DNA of 64,000 bases from positions 35,486,527 to 35,550,526 of the forward strand of contig OX485808.1 in NCBI GenBank assembly GCA_950295325.1. Reading direction: 5' to 3'. The DNA comes from Polytrichum commune (lineage: Eukaryota; Streptophyta; Polytrichopsida; Polytrichales; Polytrichaceae). The notes beneath the pieces are model-generated. The model saw only the letters and a list, made by a program, of their open reading frames with translations, was not told the origin of the DNA and made no database searches. This document shows positions 44,490 to 59,400 of the stretch, piece by piece (position 1 is the stretch's first letter; each line of letters starts with the position of its first letter). A program made the translations under genes and the position numbers.

Positions 44490-47420
44490 AATCTCCTTCT
44501 CAAAGTCTACTCAACATTCATACGTTCACCTTATACTCACTTCACTTGATTTCTAAAGTCAAAATCGGAGTGTAGTTGAAATGAAAGATAATTTTCATCA
44601 CATCGTTCTTGACCCCATCATCATGACCACATTGGCATGCCACAACAAAATCTTGGGTCGCAAAGCAAGCATAATTTGGTTACACTATGCTAGGTTGGAC
44701 TTTGAATATTGCTTCTAAACACACATTACAACCTCTAGATCCACAACGAGGCAAATAATTTGATGTGATTTTTGAAGTATGGGTGTGGTTTGAATGTCCT
44801 ATGAGTAACCCAAGGTTTCGAATGTAAGTAACAATCACGAAACTGAGGGATGTATGTTGTTGATCATTGACCACGACCATTCATTTGGCAAAACAATACT
44901 TGTTGGGATCTCATGTTATCCTAGTGCGACATCTTTCCATTTCAAAGCAAATTGACTCGTTAGTAATGACTATGTATGCTAGACAGATGGTAAAAGGACA
45001 GTTATGACTTTTTCTACAACATTATGAGAATTTTATTCTTGATGATCCATGACAACCATAACGTGAAATCTCATCATGCAAAAATAATATAAAACCACTA
45101 AAATTGCAAAACAATGTGGAGATTGCAATATAGTAGGGGGCAGAAGATTCTTTGGTATACATGTACATTAAAATGAATTAAGTGACACTACAAGTTCTAC
45201 ATGGATGTAATGTTTCCTTTTGCATGTAGAAACATGTTGTGTATGTCTAGGGCCACCAATATGATCTACGATACGACATTGACAAATTTTGTACACAAAT
45301 TTGTCTATACAAACATTGTTGTTTGCTTTTGAATGTGACATCTTTTGTCCACCAAATGATGGACATTAAAACTGGATATTTATTAAAATGTTGCCATCGA
45401 CGATTTTTGGAATTTTGATTTTTCTTGAATACATGTTTGTATAAAGAAAGTTCAATGGTGGTTGTTCTATCACCCCTTGTCGACTTCAATCTACTTCAAT
45501 CAAGCATATGGATATATAAAAAAAATTCAATAGTGTTTCTAAATGACAAGATTAATTTCTATATAATAACATCAATATTGCAACAAATGTTTGAGCTCAT
45601 TTTTTTTAACCCACAAACTCCTTATATGCTCTTGTATACCCACCATCTTACATATGGAGTAAAACATTCTTTATTTTTTTAAATTGTTTTTGAACCATGT
45701 GATTAATTGAACCCCAATGGGTCCCATTTAACAAGTTTTAAAAATGTTATGTAAGGACATCTCATGTGATCATTCATTAAATGATCATTGAGAAAATCAT
45801 GTAGGGTTCTCTTGTCATTTAGAAAAAAAAATAGGGATTCCAAGGACGATTCAAAACCTTGCCAAGTTTGTGGGTTTGTTAGGAGAATTTTCCTAAATAT
45901 TGATAACTTTTGCAATTATTTATTTATTTATCAATTTTTGTTGATCACTCATGCGACATGTAGACCCTTGTTCATTATTGAAACATATGTTGACATTCCT
46001 AACTTTGTGAGGTTTTGTTGGTTAGAGACATTGTGTGGAGAATTAGCTTAAATACCAACTTAATCTTGTATGAAATATTCACACTTTTTTTAGTGTCCGT
46101 GAATGCTAACCTTCTCCCCAAACCTAAATAGAAGAGCATGTCAGCAACATTGACAATATATGCAAATTTTGAAATCTTGGACACTATGAACATGTGCATT
46201 GGCATATGTGAAATGTTTGAAGGTAAGGCGATGAAGGCAACTAGCATTCTATGTATACTTGTATTTCATGAATTGTCTGGTTAATTTATTTTACATATTC
46301 TATAGCTTATTTATCATGTGCAAAATTTTCTTAGTTAGGGCAAGCTTGTTTTAAGAAAAATATAGAACTTTAAATTTTGCTTAAAACCTCCAAAAGTTCA
46401 ACAATTTTTATTTTTATTTTTATTGTATATACTTTTTACCAACCTCAAGAAACCCTCGCTCTATGATGCTTACTCCTCAACCCGTGGGCTATAACCCCTG
46501 ATATTATTCAAGCTCAAGGGTACTACCCCCTAAGCATATAGTTGGAGGTCCTTTTTGAAAAGAAAATACCTTTTGAGGGGAGTGTGCAAGGCCTGCTTTA
46601 TGACGATGTTTTGAAAAGTGGATTTGGGTTACCATATTATTTTCGGTTCTTCATAAAGCTCATGATCATCCTCTCAATAGGCAAAAGATTTTTTCAACAA
46701 AATTGCTATAATCACGAAAACTATTGACTTCCAATCTTCAAATGGTGTTTATCTCCAAAGATGAGTTGTTGGGATCATTAGTCTTTATTCGCAAAATATA
46801 GAAAAAATTGAATTGTTTACATATCAATTTCAAAGCATTAAGCTTAAAATAATTAAAAAAGAATGCCAGTTGCATCAATTTTGTTTTGAATTTGGTATGT
46901 GTATCACCAAGATGATATTTATGCATGATAATTAAGTTAGAAACAAAACAATCTTCAATGAGCCAAATGACAAGTTTTGAACTTCATTAGCAAATGTTGT
47001 TCACACTCTATACATACAATCACATTCTATTGTACATTTCAAATCTTGAATCAACCTATGGTATATCTAGGTACCGCAAAGATTATTCATAAAACATCTA
47101 GGAAAATCGAAGATCTTGTGATGTCTTGCAACTTTGGGGACTCAAGGTTTAGCGAGAGAGAGAAAGAAGGTTTTAGGAGCTACTTCGCAAGGCTTCTCCT
47201 CTCTCATGAACTCCGCTTCAATCAATTAGGTCAAGGCTATGGCCGTGACTGTGGCGATGGATCCTCACTCGGTGTTTGCACGGGGAAGATCGCAAGCGAT
47301 GGCTGCCGAGACGGAGCACTAAAAACCTCTTCTGTAGCTGAATATTTTATTTTATTGTATTTTAGTCAGCTGCTTGCAATCAATCTTGCTTTCGGTGATT
47401 GCAATCGAGAGTGGCCATTA
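44490..47420. other. Head-to-head intergenic region between DPY30 and NUP214
   Basis: No supported gene. It must contain the promoters of both neighbours. The sequence is AT-rich until about 47100 and then becomes GC-richer up to the NUP214 start, where the NUP214 frame is open upstream back to 46977; I regard this as 5' UTR or intron because it lacks Nup214 resemblance. Confidence 0.5.
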
Positions 47421-50400
47421 ATGGAGACTCAAGAGGCTAGGACCGTGATCAAGGACATTGTGTTCCGTCGGATTGGAGTGGACATCCCTTTGACGGAGAA
47501 GCAGGAAGCGTTCAGTGGAAGGATTCCTGCTCGGGCCCTTGCAGTTTCCAATCGGTTCGGGATTACGTTTTTTGTGCACTCTGAAGGTGCGAAACAGGGG
47601 ATGCCGCCTCCTTTATTTTGATTTTTGTTTGTTTGTTTGTTTGTTTGTTTTCGAAAACATGTTAATTTTGCATATTTCATTGTTCTGTTACTTCTTCTTT
47701 TTCGCAATGGATATGTGATAAGAGTTATCCTCTAACTCAGCATGGCTTGTGGTCCGATGATGTCCACACCATATTAAACCATATAAAATCAAATCCTTAT
47801 ACTTGTGACCGAACAAATCCAGTAATTCAGTACCTATCTTAGATTATTAGAACGACCACTTGCAAAACTGATGCCGCAGTTGGCATGAATGTATGCGACC
47901 TAAAAGTGTGAAGGTAAATTAGAACACAGAGACTTCTCAATTGATAGAGAAGAGGGAGGTTCAAAACGGTGTGCACAGGAGAAATAAGGGGGGATGACGT
48001 CCAAATAATGGATATCAAAAGCACGTGGCTCAATGACACTTCATTGTAATGGAAACTAACTTCAACTAGTCGGCAATTTCTGATCATCAAGAACCCGCTG
48101 ATTAACAAAATGAGCTTCAATAATTGTGGAGAGGCTGTGCATATTATATAAGTCGTGTTAAGTAATTCAATGATGTCCCTGCTGTATGCTCCTGTGTTTA
48201 ATTCTTCCAGGTTTGATGATTTTTCAAGTGGTGGCTGTGTGACCAAACAGGCTTTGTTGCCACAAAGACGAGTCAACTGGTTGATGTTGCAGCTCAAGCA
48301 AAGGAAGACGCAAGTGGAAAATCAGCGCTACAGAACTGCTTCTTAGATGTCAAATTGAAAGATGTGCACATATTAGCCCTCTCAAGGGATGAGCTGACAC
48401 TTGCAGTGTGTGCTGGTGATCAGACTGTATACTTTTATGATGTCCCTTCTCTTGTCCATAAGGTGTGAATATCCTCTCAACATGGAAAACATTCTCAATT
48501 TCCTCTCACCTGTATACTGTTTGTTGGGTCATACCTCAAGGCACGTCGGCACATCCACATGGGGTTTTATTTTCTCTTACATCTTGTTGAAGAAAGCTCT
48601 TAAATTGGAGCTTCCAATTTGTGGCCTCTATTGACAAACAATGATAGCACTTGTTAGTGAGGGCACTTGTCATTGTCATCCATGATTGGACCTGACAGGT
48701 CAGATATGTATACCATTTAAGGTTGAATTGGACACCACCACCTTTCAGTAGTCAAGTTTTATACTCATGTTTTCTTTTTTCAGAAGGATAGTTCTTGTTT
48801 GATAGCAAAGCAGATAAGGTGGTATCATTGTTCACATAAGAACGACTTCGTTGTAGACCCAGTGACTTGTTTCTGTCGTGCTTCTGTCATGAACCATCTG
48901 GTCAAGCTGAAATGCAGGGAGAATGTAGTTGCCCATGGTTTGAAACAACATTTTTTTAATGATGCAGAAGGACTCAACTCCACTAGAGTCAAGGAACATT
49001 TTGGAAGGCCATGTCAAGGATCTGAGTTGGTGTCCAGCTGAGGACGAAGGTTATATTCTTGTCTCAAAAGAGGGTCAGCTCTTTACTGGGCAGGTTGGAG
49101 AAGATCTAAAGAGTGTGGTAGACACAGCGGTTGTTGCAGGTACAGATTAGGTTCTCAACTCTTATGACTCTAGCTAGCCAATGGAGGAAATTTACTAGAA
49201 TTTATGACCTGGGGCCTATCCTGTGCTTTGGTAGCAGTGGAACTAGTTACATGTGTGTGGGAGAAGGCTATTTCAAAAACGTTCTCTTGATTCTTACAAG
49301 GATTTCTGTACTTGCGAGATTGAGCCTTTATGAAGTTGACATATTTCTTGTTTTTCATCTCATGCAGCCTCATGGAGTCCAGATGGAAAAAATATTGCAT
49401 ACATGACCAAGGATCGGTCTCTCAATGTAACAACTAACAAATTTGAACCCCAGTACTCTTTTGAACTTCCAGCTAAGATCCTAGATGACAACGAGAACCC
49501 AGATTTACATGGTAAGAACTCGAGCAAAGCTGGATGCATTTGTATGAGTAAAGAGATTGTGACTATGGTGCACTTAGCCTATCTGATCATAGTAACCAAT
49601 TGTTAATCTCATGGATGAGGTTTCTGCTTTGCCAGTTCCATACCCAGCCTTGGCAACTGACCTTCAGTTCTTATGGTTCATATGTAGTAAGAAAAGAGAC
49701 AGCTTACAGGTTTTTTTCTCAATATCTTTCTTGTTTGATATTGTCAAGGTTACTACTTGAAGTCATGTTTCTCAGTGTCATGCATCTAGATAATTGCTTG
49801 TTTTGTTATGTCGTTTCACACATCTGGAGGTCAAATATCACAGCTTTGAATATTACAAGACTGACCCTCTCCATGATTCTTATGGTGTTGTTGATTTCTA
49901 GAACTCTGCCTGGGAGGAGAAAAATATTGGATGCTATTGGTGTTGTGACGTTGTTTACATTCCATGGCTTTTAATATTATTTTTTCAACAACAAATCGAT
50001 TTTCTTTATTGTCTTACTACTTGCTTGTTGGCAGTGGAGAGCATCCAGTGGGTTCGTCCTGATGGTATTTTGGTTGCATACATCCAGAAGAATGAGGATG
50101 ATGAGGAGGAAGAGTGTCCCTTCATCCTCCTTACCAAAAATGGAGATTTTGCGATGGTGAGAGCCTACCTATGTATGAATGGTTACTTCTTCTTTTAGTC
50201 AGTTGCATCAGACGTACATGAACTTAAAGTACTCATTGATGTCAATGTTGCCTGTTTTTTGCATCTGCAGGAAGGAGGGACCATGACAGCGCTGGTTTAT
50301 AATAATATCTTTCCCTCTATTGATTCCTCGGTTATACCGACAGGGAGTGGCCCTTACATGTTGGCGGAATATCTCAAACCTTGGTAATTCAATCAATGTT

Positions 50401-53400
50401 GGAAAATCTTTTGTTGTGAAAACAAATTGGTATCTGAAATGTGTTTCCAGGATTTGATCATGTATAAATGTCCTCAATGTGCCCTTTGTATGTTGAAACG
50501 GTTTATGCTGATGGATAATGTGGTCAGCATTTAAAATTATCATGGTTTACTATGTTCAGGAAGGGTTATTATTCATCCGCAGATTTGTGGAATTGTCTTG
50601 TTTCAGGGACTTGGTAGTTGCTGCAAACAGGCGTAGTGTTGATGATCATATTGTCATTCTTGGATGGTTCTCTGATGAAGATAAGTCTGAAGCTCTTAAC
50701 ATTGAGCTGAGTAATGATTCTTGGACTCCTCGTATTGAACTTCAAGGTATAATTTCTTAAATTTTCTATTATTAAGTTCTTTCCCTGAAAATGAGAGGTT
50801 GCTTTGTTCAGCCTCTGAATTTGTTTGGTGTATTTGACATCCTTGTTCATTGTTGGCTCCGGATATGACTCCAATTATTCTATCTCTGATACAAACACTT
50901 TCTTGCAATTACTGACATGTCTGTAGCTTACTTACAATTATCCTACTTATAGAGCTTCCGGGTGTTGTTACATGCAGAGAATGGAGACGATAATGTGCTA
51001 TTGGGGCTTGCAATTGATCGGACAACTGTGGACCTGTTGTTGACTGACCCTCGAGATGACAGTGGGGACACAAAGCTGCCTGCATGTCCTGTTTTGATGT
51101 GCTTGTCCTTAGGAGGCAAACTTAGCCTCTTCTCTGTGGCCAGGTATTTCTCGCTATCATTAGGCTATTGAGTGATTTAAAGCTGAAATTTACACCCATA
51201 TTGAAATTTTCTGCTATTGTATCTGGTACTTCTACTTAAGAAGTTGGATGTCATAGTCCACTCCAGTTGGTGTGCAGTGACATAACCGTGGGTCTGGCTT
51301 GGATGTTGTGTGGGTGCAATTTTTTTAGACATTGGCATGTTGATTTGCTCATTTACTATATTGTTTTTACAAACAGTGTGAATTGTTTGTTAGGCTTGAA
51401 AAGGGTGCAACTGTTGCACAATTAGTGACCCCTGCATCAGCCCTTCCACAAAGTAACCGTGCAAAGAAATCATCAAAAGTGTCTGTTGAGATGGCTAGTG
51501 AACCATCCCCACTAGCACCTGTCAGCAAAGAACTTCCAGGCACACAGCAAACCAGAAACAGACAAGCTGAGGAGAGACTGGATGATGAACCATCAATTTC
51601 TTCTGGAAGTGAGACGGATAGAGAAAATGATCAAAGTGATGATGACGAAGTTCTCTCACATTTTTCAGGTGCTTCTCTCAATCTTTGGGCATTGTATTTC
51701 TGTATATGTTTACTTCATTTTATCAATGGTGAATATCTGCTTCTTTATTGATTGTATTTCCTCAAGCTGGTGTTCATCAAAAAAATCTAATGTTCTATTA
51801 GCGCAACTTCATTAGAGAGAGCTTGTTGTCTGTGCAGTAACCAGTCACTTCAGCCTTAATGTGTTGGGGTGGAAGAATACTTCAGGATCACATAACACTG
51901 ATGAGTTTTCTGGTGTATGTCCTAAATTCGACAGGGAAGGGAGTGAAGACAACAAGGTCTCCAGACAAGAGCTTACCAGCACAGGATAGCAACAATCTGA
52001 AAGCAAATAGTTATTCATCATTGTCCCAGCTGCAGAATCTTGGTGCTTCAGCATTGAGCAGTCTAGCATCCACAGGGGTCAATAACATGAGCTCTTTAAG
52101 CTCAGTGAAGAGTGCTCCATCTGGCTTGAATCATTTACAGGCAACAACACCTACTCCCCAACCTCCCGCTATTTTGAACAAAACTGTGACCCATGTGCAA
52201 CCATCATCTACTCAATTTCTTGCTCAATCAACATCTCAGAGCATCTCTTACTCCTCTCTCCCATCTTTTGGTGATAAATCGGGCCAGTCAGGTAGCATGG
52301 GCTTTTTTGGCCAAACAAACAAAGATGCTGGTGATAAATCTGCTCAATCAGCCAGCACGGGCTTTTTTGGCCAAGCAAACAAAGATGCTGGTGATAAATC
52401 TGCTCAATCAGCTAGCATGGGTTTTTCTGGCCGAGCAAACAGAGACGCGGGTGATAAGCCTGCCCAATCAGCTAATGTGGCGTTTTTTGGCCAGGCAAAC
52501 AAAGATGCTGGTGATAAGCCTGCCCAGTCAGCTAATATGGGTATTTTTGGCCAAGCAATCAAAGACAAAGGTAGCAGACCTTTTCCAACTCCATCAACAG
52601 GACCATTTTCCCAACAACAATCTTTGCAAGCAGATCGTTTTCAGACAGGGCCACAGAAATTCAACAATAGTTCTGCAAGAACACCTATTGTCACCCCTGT
52701 GCGCTCATCTGGTGCTTCTGAGCCAGAACAAACCTTTATAATAGATTTGGAAAAGGCAAGCAACTGACTTATTCTCCATTGCTATAGAAGTCTACGTGTC
52801 TTACTTTGAGGTTCAGATTTCATATCAGATTAGGATTCTCACTGGATTGTACCAATATTTGAGTAATTGTGTGATTGGGGTAGAGTTTCCTATCCAGTCT
52901 GGTCCTTCCTGTGGAGGAAACCAATTACATATAAGCTATAGGGAATCTAGTGGTTGTGTAATCATCACAACAATTCATGATTTTGAGTACTTGTAAATTA
53001 GTATGTATGTACATGGAATGCAACTCTATGATTCAAGGAAAAAATGTCTGTTCACAGCTCATAGACCTTTGCTTTGGTGTAATATGCCTGGATACAACTG
53101 TAATGTTGGCAGGTGAAAGTAATGGCAGACGAAGTGGACGCTATGATGGCATATATTGAAGGAAGGACCCAGAAGACTGCATACCCATGTTTTACTAAAC
53201 AGGCCCTGAATGAGCTTGAGCTTGGAATTCGGACACTTGCTGATAACTGCAGGACTGTCAAGGTTTCTGACGTTGACTATCAGTGTTGTTGTTTGTTACA
53301 TTTTAGCTTTACATCAGTTTGTAGCTTTGTCTGGTGTCAGTACAGGTGAAGGTATGGACTACACTTGTCATATACAAGGTTGCAAGTGGAGGACAACGAA

Positions 53401-56400
53401 GCACTGACCAAAATTATGTATGGGCCTTTATATTCTAGGACATAATTATTGGTGTGTGTTATTCATTTGAACTGTTTTTGCCACAGGAAAAGGTTGAGGA
53501 GGAGAGACAGGGTATTAATGACCTGCGTGCTGAGAACCTGCAAGGTGGGGTACTTACTCAAAATACATATACTCGCTTCTTACTATGTAATCTTTTTCCT
53601 TAGAAAATGTTTTTGGTACAAATTGGAGCTCATGAAATGCCTAGTATTTTTTCAAATTAAATTTGCATGACATCGTCTTTCTATTTCAACTTGTATAGTT
53701 AGTGAAAGACTAGCGTTGGGAGCTTAAAGTTCGTGGTGTGGCCAAGCAGTGGATGCATGGCGAATCTATGTGCAGAGCTTGGCAGAGCAAGCTGCAGAAA
53801 ATAGGTATCAAGATTTGTGGAGTCGGCGCAAACTGGCTCCAGATTTAGATGTGAAGCGTAAACGTGTTACAAAAGCTGAACAGGTAACCCCTAAAATTAC
53901 AATAGCAGTATCTTTAAATATCCTTATAACATAGTTGAGGCCTAGCATCCTTCCCTATGTTGAGTGGGATGGAATCCACCAAAAGAAGCACATGTGCATA
54001 TAACGGCCATTGTATGATCATACACATAACCCTGACATTTATTAGATCATAGTTTTGAATCGGCTACAGTAGAGCATGTATGAACAATTGGATAAGCCCC
54101 TTGACTGCTAGTGATGTCTCCATGTTCCAGCTTGACTTCAATTTCAACATCAATTCAAATCTTGATATCTTGTTATTGAATAATATCAATACATGTTATT
54201 CGTCTGAAATGATCAAAGATTCCAACGTATAGTTTCTTGAATCAATTTGTTTCACACAGATGAATGCAACAATTAAGGCCCTGTCTAGCCAATCCCTTTT
54301 TGTCTGCACATGCAAAGACCACTAGAATCACTCTTTAGTAGCAGGAGTTTGTGTGTTATGCTTGGTCTTAAGGTGTTGTCCATGGCGTGGGACCAGGCTT
54401 TGAAGCAACAGATTGCTGCATTAGAGGAGCATGTCCATCATCTGGAGCTTGATAGTAGAAAACGGCATTCTAGCCTGAAAGGAGCAAAGAACAACCTCCT
54501 CCGGCAAGCAAGTGCAGGGTATTCATGCTCAGTTTTTTCTCCTAGTTTACAAGGGTTGCAAGAGTTTGGGATTTACAGACATCTGTACCACAGTAGGCTT
54601 ATATTGAACTCACTAATTCAAGATTTTTGTTACACCATAGTCATATCTTAGAGATGAGTGTTGTGATTTATTATGTATTGAGAATCCTGTATCCAATGAC
54701 AGTTGGTGGAAGCGTCTCTGACTGGTTGTATTGTTTGATGAGCAGACGCAGTCAATCATTGCAAAACCTTTACAGCACTGTGAATGGGCTTCTGGCTTCA
54801 GCAGATCGCCTTTCTCAGCAGGTGGCCCAGCAAATGGAAGCATTGAATATTACTGTACAGCCTGCTACAGCACAAAAAATAATGAAATCTGTTGGTTTGA
54901 CTCCTGATAACAGCCCTCCTGTCCATGTTCGACCTGCTCCCATGGGAACAGTGCCTAGCCCTCACGCCCGGCATCAGTTGACTTACTCTCCCTCCTCAAA
55001 GCCTGAGTCAGGGACAACAAATTTGGCTACCCCACCACGGCGAGCTATGCCTACTGATTCTGGGGTTGGTGCCCCATCGATCACCAGGAGGAGGAGAGAC
55101 TCCATGGATGGGGTAATATTTCTTCATTGACAGTACAATATTCTAACATTTCAAAGGAGAATCTTCTGTTTAAATCAATCCCAGAGGTGGTCCCAAGCAG
55201 GGCCAGCCACTAAGACCAATTTACTAAGGAAGTTCATTACAAGGCAATATCTTCTCCTATCTTTATTGTCAGCCCTAGCTACGTTGATGATTATGTCTCT
55301 TATCTGTATAAGTGCTGGTTAATATCACTTGTTGTACATATGTGTATTTCTGTTCATTTTTCTCACTTTCAATAGACACAAATTCCATGCACAACATGGT
55401 TTAGTGTTGTCAGGGCATAGATTGCTTCAATATTCATAATATGTACTTCAGCTCTGTTTTTGTTGCACTCTTCCATATGTTCCTAAATATTAGAGACCTT
55501 GTGCTAGTGATCTCTTTCCTGCTACTGCCTCTGATTTGTGAATGTATTCTGGATAGTCCTTGAATGTTGCATCATTTTCCTTGTTATTGCAATAGGTGCA
55601 AAGGGCCCTGACTGGGGGAGCATCCCCAAAGACGACCATTGAAAGGGTTGCACATCAGACACCAATTCAGCAGCTGAACCCTCTCAATAAACCAAGCACA
55701 TCCTTCACAAAGCATTTACGACAACGATCTTTCCAGGTTTCTCTCTGTTTTTCTCAAGTCACTATCTTGCTATGTAGAAGAAGAAAATTATTGCCCCATT
55801 ATTACACAGAGCTTTAACTGTAAAAAATCCTTTCCCAGTGTTGCTCTTGTGGCTTAATCAAAATTGATAAATTATGCAACCATTGTTTGTGATCTTTGTA
55901 GAAATCAATTTGATTCCGCCTAAAGAGCAAAGCACAATTTGCAAGCATGACTACATTATATGCCCAAAAATTTCTCAGTTGCATTGAATCTGTAGGAAAG
56001 TTGGAATGTCTTGCCTCAACTTTTTGTTGTAATATGCTACTGTGCAAAGACTATTTCTGATAGGGAACTTGGAAGGTAGGAAGAACTCTAATAGTATCAC
56101 ATCAACAGGATTCTTCTGAAGAAAGCACATCCCAGCCTAGGCAAGTGAGACGGGTACTTTCGAATCAAACAGGCTCGGTTACATCCAGTGCTCCACCACC
56201 TTCAAATGCGTCCACTTTTGAGAATAAGGCCAGTTCTGATGTCTCAAGTTTACACGGGTCACACTCATCTCCTTCGTGGCATGACCAGCAGTCAGGAGAC
56301 AGTCGACCAGATCCAAAGAGAGCAGGTTAGAGTCTAATGTCCTCCATTGTTACATAAGGGAGACCTTGGACTTTCTCTACTTTACTGAGCTCGGTCCTTT

Positions 56401-59400
56401 AGAATATGTATATAATTCGTTGTTGTACATTTCTATCACTATCTATTTTTGTATAATACATGGGTAGTGTTTGAAATAATACATCGTTATATGGAGATAT
56501 TTGACATAGGAATTTCTATAATGTAATGTGCTTGTTTTTGGCAGTGCCAAGGAGTGCAGTATCCTTTGCTGAAAAATCGGGGCCAGCGCTTGCTTCACGT
56601 TTTGGACCCCCACCAGGGAGGACAGTATCCACCCCTGCTCCTGCTTTCAGCACAAGCTCCACTTCTGCTCCTTCTGTCAGCACAAGCTCTGCTTCTAGTA
56701 ATGTCACTCCAGGAGGTGGTTTGCCCTCTAACCCTCCATCAGAGGGTTTATTGAAGTGGGCAAATAATCGCTCATCGACCTCTGCATCCTCCTTTTCATT
56801 TGTCCTCACGCCAGCAGCACCCAAGCCTGCCGCTCCAGAAACATCTGGACTTTTGCCTGCAGGGAAACCAGCAAACACTTTTGGTACTACACAGGCTTCT
56901 AGTGCAGGGTTGTTTCCTTCTACAGCACCAAGTTCATCAAGCTTTTCGAGCTCCATGTTTGGTGCCAGTGGTTCTGGCCATACAACTGGAAATCAGAAAG
57001 CAGGCCATGAAAGTGTCCCCAAATTTGGTGTAGAAAGCAATTCGAAGCCTGCACTTGAAATGGATAAGCAGGAGAAATCTACTGTAGGATTCAAGGCATC
57101 CTCATTTGGAACCCCCTTTTCCTCAACTCCCTCTTTTGGCTCTGGGTTTTCATCCAATTTGCAGTCAGGTCAACCTACAGGCGGAGCCTCTTCAGTTGCA
57201 AGCACTCCTGCGTTTGGCTCTGTGTTTTCATCCAGTTTGCAGTCAGGCCAACCTATGGGTGGGGCTTCTTCAGTTGCAAGCACTCCTACGTTTGGCTCTG
57301 GGCTCTCCTCCAGTTTGCAGCCAGGCAAACCTACAAATGGAGTGGCCTCAGTTGCAAGCACCCCCTCTTTTGGCTCTGGACTGTCATCCAATCTACAGTC
57401 AGGCCAACCTACGAGTGGAGCTGCTTCAGGTGCCAGCACTCCTTCTCTGTCATCTTTCTCTATGAGCTTTTCTGGGAACAAATCTCTGGGCCTGAAGGAA
57501 GGTAGTTCGGAAGTGAAACCAAACGAATCAAAGCTGGTCTTGCCACTTACTCCCCCTGCGCCGCAGCCCTTCGTCAATCAAAGTACTCTGAACAAGCCAA
57601 CAAGTAACACAGCTGTATCTTCTAGTACACAAGTTAACATTACACAACCTACTCTTCCTTCTTCTCCCCCTGCCCCAGCTCAGAAGGCTCCATCTCCTTT
57701 CACCCAAATAGCCACCGCCCCTGCTGCTTCACCCACAGTCACACCTCCCTCTCAGCAGCCCTCAGCCAATCACACACCCTCAGAGACCAACAAAGCTCAG
57801 CCCTCCCCATCTCCTATGGGTGGCATGAATTTTGCACCAACCATCCCTCTTACTGGAGTCTCATCATCCTCTGCTTCCAGCTCTCCATTTGTATTTCCTG
57901 CAGCAAACACCCCAGCCCAGCCATTTAGTGTGCCACCCATCCTCACTGCTGATGCTGATGAAGAGGATATGGACGAGGAACAAGTGGTCACAGGTGGTGC
58001 AGCACCTTCTTTAGGCGGTTTCAATCTTGGAGGCTTAGGGTTAGGGTCAACCGCAGCTCCCTCTGCAGCCCCAAAGACAAACATTTTTGGAAACTCATCC
58101 CCATTTGGTACACAGCAAACCTCGTCATCGTTCACTTTAACGTCGCCGCAAGGGCAGCTCTTCAGACCGGCAGCGTTTAACTTACCCTCTGCTCAGTCAC
58201 CTCCACAAGCCAGCGGAGGATTCGGTGGTCTCGCAAATTCAATGCCACAGCAAAGTGGAGCCACTCCATTTGGGTCAGGCTTTGGAGGTGGGGCTGCCAG
58301 CAATCCTTCCAGCGGAAGCCCTTTTGGCACAAATGCAGGAGGGTCCAATCCAGCATTTGGAGGAGGGTCTAGCCCAGCATTCGGAACCCCTGCGCTGCCT
58401 GGAGCAGGAGGCGGTTTTGGGCAGCGTGCTCAACTAGGACCTGGCCAACAAGCCCTGGGGAGTGCGCTCGGAACATTTGGGCAAACTCGACAAATGGGTG
58501 CTGGGTTGGCAAGTCCATTTGGATCCACACCCAGTGGAGGTTTTGGCAATGCTCCATCAGGAGGGGGTTTTGCCAGTGCTGGCACTGGAGGGGGTTTTGC
58601 GAGTGCAGCTACAGGAGGAGGTTTTGCCAGTGCTGCAACTGGAGGGGGCTTTGCAGGTGCAGCTGGGGCTTCAGGTGGTAAGTGTTTCATTTTCACGTAC
58701 TCATTAATCTCTGCTTCTTTGGAAAAATTAAGATGTCCACTAGTTTCGTGCAGTTGTCGTGATATTTGATACCAGCTGGGTCTATATAATGGAGATCTTT
58801 CTTTTCGTGATACCATTTGGGTACAGATATTTAAAGAGGAACAATATATTTGATACCAGCCAGGTCTATGTACCTTGCAATGACCTCAACATTAGGGCCA
58901 AAATACACATGAATCTATATGGTATTGAGCCAAGTTTTGAGTGTGGTATAAGAATATTATTCAATCTCGTGATGACAACTGGGAAACAATCTTGAAATTT
59001 TTGATACCAGTCAGGCATGTTCACATGCCATTGCACTGGACCTAGGTGAGATCCAATGTACCTGCACAACATCGGTATCCACTTTCAGGACAAGTATGCA
59101 CCTCAAGGAGTCAACTATGCTATTGATTTCAGTAGATTTCAGCTTGGGATACTTGTCCTCTAAACCCTAAACCCTAAACCCTAAACCCTAAACCCTAAAC
59201 CTTTCTTTCAGGAAGTAATCTATTAGTTCTTCAGCACTGGTAAGCCTTCTCTCTGGAGATCTACAGTTCAAATAGGAAGCAATGAATACTGGTCTTGTAT
59301 TTGAAAAATGTGAGTTCTCTGCTAGCCTACTCCTCATTGATGGAGGTAGACAGAATTTGTCTTTGCAGGGCTTTGCAGAGAAATCATGCAAATATGTTCT

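Noticed and set aside
46977-47420. In-frame upstream extension of the NUP214 first exon
   Set aside because: Open by chance for 148 codons, but Nup214 resemblance begins only after the ATG at 47421, which has a good context.
56516-58816. Minus-strand ORFs of 100-146 codons opposite NUP214 exon 18
   Set aside because: Low-complexity shadows of Ser/Gly/Pro-rich FG coding sequence.
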